This document shows, piece after piece, positions 7,996-12,136 of a DNA stretch of 12,136 nt. The stretch lies in the NCBI GenBank assembly GCA_029861825.1, contig JAOTYN010000070.1:1-12136 (forward strand), in the 5' to 3' direction. Origin of the DNA: Cyclobacteriaceae bacterium. Its GTDB lineage: Bacteria > Bacteroidota > Bacteroidia > Cytophagales > Cyclobacteriaceae. The position numbers and the translations under genes are program-made. Positions within the stretch are counted from its first letter, which is position 1, and every line of letters begins with the position of its first letter. Under the pieces are notes generated by a model. That model had not been told where the DNA came from. It ran no database searches and worked only from the letters and a program-made list of their open reading frames with translations.

Positions 7996-9183
7996 TTATT
8001 TCCCTTCTTGCTTTCGGCGTTTTAGTTCCCGTTTGATCAAGTTGTATTCATAGTTGGTTTGACCTGAAATGGCAGTGTTTTCTTCGGCCCGTCGTATCAG
8101 ATAGGGCATTACTTTTTTGATGGGTCCATAGGGCACATATTTGGCCACATTATAACCATTATGTGCAAGGTTGTAGCTGATATTATCACTCATCCCATAC
8201 AACTGCATAAAGTATACGCCGGGGTCGCCGTTCTTCAGATTGTACTTCTCCATAAGTACGGTCAGGTAATAGTTGCTGTATTCATTGTGGGTACCACAGC
8301 ATAGGTCTATGCGCTGGTTGTTATCAATACAGAATTTTAAGGCCGCATTGAAATCATCATCGGTGGCCTGTTTGTGGGGTTGAATGGGACTGGGGTATTC
8401 CATTTCCTGGGCTCGTTCCCTTTCTTTTTCCATGTAGGCGCCACGTACTAATTTCGCTCCCAGGAAGTAGTTATGGGTCACTGCCCGGTGAAAGGCTTCA
8501 CGTAAGTTCTTCAACATATCATGTCGATACATCTGATAGGTATTGAAAACTACGGCTTTTTGCTGGTTATAGCGTTGCATCAGCTCATCACAGTAGTCAT
8601 CTATAGGATTCTGGATCCAGCTTTCCTCAGCATCTATCATGACCCGTACCTCAGCTTCCACCGCGGCTTTGCAGATCCGATCCATTCTATTTTTTACCCG
8701 ATCCCAAGCCTGTTGCTGTTCATCGGTAAGGGCTATTCCCTGTTGCAATTTTTCTAACAATACATTACTGGCTATACCAGATACTTTAAAAACACAAAAG
8801 GGGTTTTTGGGTTCGGTGCCGGCTTTTCTAATGGTATTCAGGGTTTCCTTGGTATGTCTGTCAAAATCCGATTCCAATTCGGTACCCTCCACGGAATAGT
8901 CCAAAATAGAACCCACTCCATATTTCCGAAGCATCAGTGAGGTTTCACGGCATTCCTCAATGGTTTCACCACCACAAAAAAGTTCGTATACCGTGATTCG
9001 TATGAGAGTTTTGACCGGTAACCCCAGTTTAAGGGCGATTGTTACGGAATTAGTAATTAAATTTACCAGCCAAGGGTGGTTCATAATACCAAAAAGCCAC
9101 AGCGATTTTCTCAAGGCTGCATCGGTCTTTGAGGAAAAAGCTATGGATGTATCTTCAAAGGATATTGGTGCTTTGGACTCCAT
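7996..9183 (-). CDS. Proline dehydrogenase (FAD-dependent, stand-alone)
   Basis: This flavoenzyme oxidises L-proline to pyrroline-5-carboxylate, the first step of proline breakdown, passing electrons to the quinone pool; it normally sits at the inner face of the cytoplasmic membrane. The 395-residue product is the stand-alone form, with no pyrroline-5-carboxylate dehydrogenase or DNA-binding domain as in PutA. Barrel motifs in order are FKVSG (132-136), MIDAEESWIQ (182-191), FNTYQMYRHDM (213-223), AKLVRGAYMEKER (243-255), CCGTHNEY (295-302), FMQLYGMSD (325-333), YVPYGP (349-354) and the substrate-binding YLIRRAEEN (361-369). The frame extends 13 codons upstream to an ATG at 9222, but I prefer the ATG at 9183: the family's N-terminus aligns there (SFEDTSIAFSSKTD) and a TAnnTTTG box lies inside the longer version. 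The gene is divergent from aroB across 50 bases. The next proline-degradation enzyme is not in view. Confidence 0.93.
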   Translation of the reverse strand: MESKAPISFEDTSIAFSSKTDAALRKSLWLFGIMNHPWLVNLITNSVTIALKLGLPVKTLIRITVYELFCGGETIEECRETSLMLRKYGVGSILDYSVEGTELESDFDRHTKETLNTIRKAGTEPKNPFCVFKVSGIASNVLLEKLQQGIALTDEQQQAWDRVKNRMDRICKAAVEAEVRVMIDAEESWIQNPIDDYCDELMQRYNQQKAVVFNTYQMYRHDMLKNLREAFHRAVTHNYFLGAKLVRGAYMEKERERAQEMEYPSPIQPHKQATDDDFNAALKFCIDNNQRIDLCCGTHNEYSNYYLTVLMEKYNLKNGDPGVYFMQLYGMSDNISYNLAHNGYNVAKYVPYGPIKKVMPYLIRRAEENTAISGQTNYEYNLIKRELKRRKQEGK

Positions 9184-9190
9184 AATCCTG

Positions 9191-9198
9191 CAAATATA
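9191..9198 (-). promoter_or_regulatory. Bacteroidota -7 promoter box upstream of proline dehydrogenase (TATATTTG)
   Basis: On the minus strand TATATTTG is an exact TAnnTTTG match and ends only 7 bases before the preferred ATG at 9183. Transcription would begin within a few bases of the start codon, so the mRNA would be nearly leaderless. The box falls inside the frame if the upstream ATG at 9222 were used, which argues for the shorter protein. No convincing -33 TTTG is visible. Confidence 0.5.
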
Positions 9199-9233
9199 GA
9201 AAAACGCAGGGATAATCGACACGAAAATTTATT

Positions 9234-10283
9234 ATGGCGGACTTTCCTCCAGGAGTTGTCATTACCGATCAGATTGCCACGGCCGTGGCAAAGTATCTGA
9301 GTGCTCATCAGTTCAGCATGCTGGGGGTTTTGGTGGATGACAATACTTTCAAATACTGTTATCCATTAATTCAGGAAAGCTTACCCCAGCATTTTATCAT
9401 CGAAATTGCCAGCGGGGAGACTCATAAGAATTTGCAGACATGCCAGCAGATCTGGAACGAAATGACCCACCAACATATGGACCGTGGATCTATCCTAATA
9501 AATCTGGGCGGTGGCGTAATCGGGGATATGGGTGGATTTTGCGCGGCCATCTTCAAGCGTGGCATCCGCTTCGTCAATATACCGACCACTTTATTGGCTC
9601 AGGTAGATGCTTCTGTGGGAGGCAAGCTGGGAATAGATTTTCAGGATTACAAGAATCACCTGGGAGTCTTTCAGCATCCCGAAAGAGTATTGATATCCAC
9701 CTTATTCCTGAATACGCTGCCTTTCAATGAGCTGCGCTCGGGATTTGCTGAAGTACTAAAACATGCTTTGATCTCCGATGCCGAGTACTGGCACAAAATC
9801 ATCCAGGCTGACTGGCAAAGCCAGGATTGGGCCCAGCATGTGGAACATAGCGTGGAAATCAAATCCGGGGTCGTGAAACAAGATCCTCAGGAATCAGGGC
9901 TGCGCAAGATCCTGAATTTTGGCCATACCGTGGGCCATGCCATAGAAAAAGAGTATCTCTCTACAGCAAATCCTTTCCTTCATGGGGAGGCTATTGCCAT
10001 AGGCATGATCTGTGAAGCCTATTTATCCCATCGAAAGACGACTCTGGGCAAAGAACACCTTATGGCCATTACGCAACAAATCTTGAAATGGTTTGGAAAC
10101 ACCAGTCTGGACCCCAGTCTGGTTTCGCCAATTGCCCAAAACACCCTACAGGACAAAAAGAATACCAATGGCAAAATCAAGTGCAGTCTTCTGGAGGGCA
10201 TTGGCCAAGCTACATTTGATATAGAGGTTACCCTCGAAGAGGTTAAAGAGGCTCTAGAATACTATCAGGAGCAAGCAGTTTAG
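9234..10283 (+). CDS. aroB: 3-dehydroquinate synthase
   Basis: AroB converts DAHP to 3-dehydroquinate, the second step of the shikimate pathway to aromatic amino acids, in the cytoplasm, using NAD and a divalent metal. The 349-residue product is of normal length. Visible motifs are SGETHKN (60-66), the NAD-binding LGGGVIGDMGGF (91-102), PTTLLAQVDASVGGK (117-131), and the metal ligands E173 (GFAEVLKHA), H231 (NFGHTVGHAIE) and H250 (FLHGEAIAIGM). The loop after VGGK reads LGID where many homologues have TGIN or TGVD, probably lineage variation. The ATG start gives a normal N-terminus. The gene is divergent from proline dehydrogenase. It overlaps the stop of the opposite-strand YtxH gene by 4 bases. 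The pathway partner aroA starts about 370 bases downstream on the same strand, separated only by that small gene. I see no TAnnTTTG box in front of aroB. Confidence 0.96.
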   Translation: MADFPPGVVITDQIATAVAKYLSAHQFSMLGVLVDDNTFKYCYPLIQESLPQHFIIEIASGETHKNLQTCQQIWNEMTHQHMDRGSILINLGGGVIGDMGGFCAAIFKRGIRFVNIPTTLLAQVDASVGGKLGIDFQDYKNHLGVFQHPERVLISTLFLNTLPFNELRSGFAEVLKHALISDAEYWHKIIQADWQSQDWAQHVEHSVEIKSGVVKQDPQESGLRKILNFGHTVGHAIEKEYLSTANPFLHGEAIAIGMICEAYLSHRKTTLGKEHLMAITQQILKWFGNTSLDPSLVSPIAQNTLQDKKNTNGKIKCSLLEGIGQATFDIEVTLEEVKEALEYYQEQAV

Positions 10284-10522
10284 TTAATAATATCGGAAAA
10301 CTTCTGACCGTATTTCTCCACTTCGGTAAGCGCACTATTGGCAAATTTCTTGATCTTCTCGGAATCAATGTTATCCTTCAACTCGTCCTTGAATTCATTT
10401 GCCTTACGGGAAAGTTTTCTTCGGGTTTTTTCTCCTTTATCGGGTGCGAACAAAAATCCAGCTGCCAAGCCGGCTGCAGCTCCTGCCACAAAAGCTAAAA
10501 AAGTTTTTTCTGATTTATTCAT
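10280..10522 (-). CDS. YtxH-domain small membrane protein
   Basis: This 80-residue protein begins MNKSEKTFLAFVAGAAAG and has one Gly/Ala-rich hydrophobic segment (about residues 7-26). A FAPDKGEKTRRKL motif follows, then a Lys/Glu/Asp-rich amphipathic helical tail (about 35-78). That layout is the YtxH (gas-vesicle-protein-like) family, common small proteins often linked to stress conditions, but with no established molecular role. The hydrophobic segment probably inserts in the membrane with the charged helix outside it. It is read against aroB and aroA, and its stop codon overlaps that of aroB by 4 bases. An exact TAnnTTTG box lies 50 bases before the ATG, so it appears to be a single-gene unit with its own promoter. 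Confidence 0.85.
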   Translation of the reverse strand: MNKSEKTFLAFVAGAAAGLAAGFLFAPDKGEKTRRKLSRKANEFKDELKDNIDSEKIKKFANSALTEVEKYGQKFSDIIN

Positions 10523-10572
10523 TATCTAACAGTGTAATTTTTAATACTACTTATCTACTACACAATACGTGC

Positions 10573-10580
10573 CAAATTTA
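10573..10580 (-). promoter_or_regulatory. Bacteroidota -7 promoter box upstream of the YtxH gene (TAAATTTG)
   Basis: On the minus strand TAAATTTG matches TAnnTTTG exactly and ends 50 bases before the YtxH ATG, in the 131-base gap divergent from aroA. The implied leader is about 45 bases. On the other strand a one-mismatch box, TATGTTTT (10583-10590), could serve aroA, so two promoters may lie almost back to back; that second one is weak. Confidence 0.45.
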
Positions 10581-10653
10581 CTTATGTTTTACGTAATTTA
10601 GTTCTCCCAATATATTAATACTCCAAACGGGACCTAATAATAGAGATTACACC

Positions 10654-11895
10654 TTGAACGTCCACAGCCCCTCCTCTCTGCACCTGCCGTTGCAAAACCA
10701 TTTGATTCCCGCCACCATAACTCTGGAGGCTTCTAAAAGTATCAGCAATCGGGTTTTAATTTTAGATGCTCTTTGTAAGCAGCAAAGCACACTGGAAAAC
10801 CTCTCTGAAGCCCGTGATACTCAGATTATGTTAGCCCTATTGAATGAATCGGGACCGGTCTGGGATGCACAGGATGCCGGGACCACCCTACGATTCCTCA
10901 CTGCTTATGGCGCTTTAACCGGTCAGGTGAAAGAAATAACCGGTACTTCCCGCATGCAACATCGGCCCATCAAAATACTTGTGGATGCTTTGAGGGAGAT
11001 CGGAGCGGATATTGAATACATTGCCCAGGAAGGGTTCCCTCCTATCCAGGTCAAGGGATTTGCCGAACAGCTGCAACAAACTGTTACCATTTCAGGAGAC
11101 GTGAGCAGCCAATATCTTTCCGCCTTGCTCATGATGGCCCCCTCCCTACCGCAAGGTCTCATTTTGCAGATATCCGGGAAGCTAATGAGCCGACCTTATG
11201 TAAACATGACCCTGAAGTTAATGCAGCAATTTGGTATTGATCATCAATGGGAAGGGTCGCGGATCACCATATCTCCTCAACAATACCAGCCCGCCCAAAT
11301 CCTAGTGGAAGCGGATTGGTCAGCCGCCAGTTACTGGTACAGTATGGTAGCGCTGGGTGGATCAGAGATCACATTACTGGGGCTACAGGACACCTCATTG
11401 CAAGGAGACCGTCAAATAGCCAATATCATGGAACCTCTGGGTGTGCACTCCCGCTTTCATGAAGGAGGTGTCACCTTGATTCCTGAAGAACCATTGGTTG
11501 ACGAACTGGAATACGATTTCTCCAACTGCCCGGACCTGGCACAGACAGTGCTTTCACTATGTGCAGTGACTGGGATTACCTGCAGAGCCAGCGGACTGGA
11601 AAGTTTATACATTAAGGAAACCGACCGCATCGCAGCCATGCAGTGTGAATTGGGCAAGGTTGGGGCTAAGCTTGAAGAACAATCCACCGGTTGGTTGTTA
11701 ACCCCTACGGAGGAATTGCCGGAGGATCCCATCCGTTTCCATACTTATGAAGATCATAGAATGGCCATGGCCCTGGCTCCGCTGGCCTTAAGATTTCCTC
11801 TGATCATTGAAGATCCCCTGGTGGTGAATAAAAGTTATCCCAGTTTCTGGCAAGATCTGGCTCAGGCGGGTTTGGTGTCAGAGACGGTCTCGTAG
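10654..11895 (+). CDS. aroA: 3-phosphoshikimate 1-carboxyvinyltransferase (EPSP synthase)
   Basis: AroA joins shikimate-3-phosphate and phosphoenolpyruvate to make EPSP, the sixth step of the shikimate pathway, in the cytoplasm. The 413-residue product has the two-domain EPSP synthase layout. Visible motifs are LEASKSISNR (24-33) with the substrate-binding Lys28, DAGTTLR (74-80), GTSRMQHRPI (97-106), DVSSQYLSALLMMAP (149-163), the catalytic Asp in CPDLAQT (292-298), KETDRI (321-326), EDHRMAMA (366-373) and KSYPSFW (393-399). The usual LPGSKS is LEASKS here, which I regard as normal for Bacteroidota enzymes. The start is TTG: the frame is open back to a stop at 10594 with no ATG or GTG suited to the N-terminus. 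A one-mismatch promoter box (TATGTTTT, 10583-10590) lies upstream. The gene shares the strand with aroB but is separated from it by the YtxH gene. Its end overlaps the next, opposite-strand gene by 18 bases. Confidence 0.95.
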   Translation: MNVHSPSSLHLPLQNHLIPATITLEASKSISNRVLILDALCKQQSTLENLSEARDTQIMLALLNESGPVWDAQDAGTTLRFLTAYGALTGQVKEITGTSRMQHRPIKILVDALREIGADIEYIAQEGFPPIQVKGFAEQLQQTVTISGDVSSQYLSALLMMAPSLPQGLILQISGKLMSRPYVNMTLKLMQQFGIDHQWEGSRITISPQQYQPAQILVEADWSAASYWYSMVALGGSEITLLGLQDTSLQGDRQIANIMEPLGVHSRFHEGGVTLIPEEPLVDELEYDFSNCPDLAQTVLSLCAVTGITCRASGLESLYIKETDRIAAMQCELGKVGAKLEEQSTGWLLTPTEELPEDPIRFHTYEDHRMAMALAPLALRFPLIIEDPLVVNKSYPSFWQDLAQAGLVSETVS

Positions 11896-12136
11896 TGACT
11901 GAAAATATGCGGGTACTTTTAGCAATCGACTTCCATACCAACTAAACATTTCACCGTCCACCAACAGCACCTTTGCGGAGGGAAAGGAATCCTGTACTTC
12001 CTCTATATGCCGGTAATGAAAAGGATAGGGTTCTGAGGAAAGCAGAATCACCTGTGGATCCAAAGTTAACAGGTCGTCCATGCTTAACTCAGGGTAACGC
12101 TTGACTTTGAGTACATTTTCCAAACCTGCCAGGGTC
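11878..12136 (-). CDS. ABC transporter periplasmic substrate-binding protein, BtuF-like, C-terminal fragment
   Basis: Only the last 85 residues are present; the frame is open to the right edge and continues beyond it. The sequence runs TLAGLENVLKVKRYPELS, then LLTLDPQVILLSSEPYPF (a typical 'the ligand's site is where the model expects it' loop of the helical-backbone metal-receptor fold), VLLVDGEMFSWYGSRLL and a closing helix. VDGE(M/L)FSWYGSR and the DPQVILLSSEP strand are characteristic of BtuF-like binding proteins, which capture cobalamin, haem or iron-siderophore complexes for an ABC importer. The ligand cannot be assigned from this fragment. A TTG at 12121-12123 is in frame but should not be taken as the start, because recognisable domain sequence continues upstream of it. 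The stop codon lies inside the end of aroA on the other strand. Confidence 0.85.
   Translation of the reverse strand, partial: TLAGLENVLKVKRYPELSMDDLLTLDPQVILLSSEPYPFHYRHIEEVQDSFPSAKVLLVDGEMFSWYGSRLLKVPAYFQSLRDRL

Noticed and set aside
9184..9222. Thirteen-codon N-terminal extension of proline dehydrogenase
   Set aside because: The extra residues are not family-like and the extension contains a promoter box; the start at 9183 is preferred.
10589..10596. Palindrome TTACGTAA in the gap before aroA
   Set aside because: Only eight bases, no extension of the symmetry and no second copy; not enough to call an operator.
10654..10750. Loss of the canonical LPGSKS motif in EPSP synthase (LEASKS here) as a sign of altered function
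   Set aside because: The substrate-binding Lys, Ser and Arg of the motif are kept and all other signatures are intact; this looks like normal lineage variation.
12121..12123. TTG as the start of an 81-residue protein at the right edge
   Set aside because: The frame stays open upstream with fitting domain sequence (TLAG), so this is the C-terminal part of a longer protein cut by the window.

Overview
This window looks like ordinary core chromosome of a Bacteroidota bacterium, most likely a member of the Flavobacteriia. The evidence is the set of protein types (a Bacteroidota-style LptD, an MCE/MlaD-like protein with a C-terminal FSVFGKK tail, a lysyl-tRNA synthetase with a C-terminal extension, a stand-alone proline dehydrogenase). 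TAnnTTTG promoter boxes directly upstream of several genes point the same way. No rRNA, tRNA, insertion sequence, CRISPR array, phage or obvious transferred island is visible. All gaps between genes are shorter than about 135 bases.

Left part (1-6221), envelope and acyl-CoA metabolism. Three genes run leftward in a likely operon: a periplasmic N-acetylmuramoyl-L-alanine amidase, an MCE/MlaD-like lipid-transport protein, and a methylcrotonyl-CoA-carboxylase-like carboxyltransferase subunit cut off by the left edge. Divergent from the amidase, across a 46-base gap, lies lptD, which encodes the outer-membrane LPS translocon. Peptidoglycan hydrolysis, lipid trafficking and LPS export are therefore controlled around one short divergent intergenic region.

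Middle part (6214-9183), leftward. Proline dehydrogenase is followed by lysS (lysyl-tRNA synthetase). lysS ends tail to tail with lptD, with an 8-base overlap.

Right part (9234-12136), shikimate pathway. aroB (3-dehydroquinate synthase) and aroA (EPSP synthase) both run rightward, but a small YtxH-family membrane protein gene on the opposite strand lies between them. The last gene, cut off by the right edge, is the C-terminal end of a BtuF-like periplasmic metal or cofactor-binding ABC transporter protein; it overlaps the end of aroA by 18 bases.

Architecture. The window is compact. Three convergent gene pairs overlap at their stop codons, three genes use GTG or TTG starts (mlaD-like, lptD, aroA), and four TAnnTTTG boxes sit in the gaps in the correct orientation, two of them so close to the start codon that leaders must be very short. 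I found no convincing new biological system. The points most worth a second look are the two-cysteine LptD, the short-leader promoters and the tail-to-tail overlaps.
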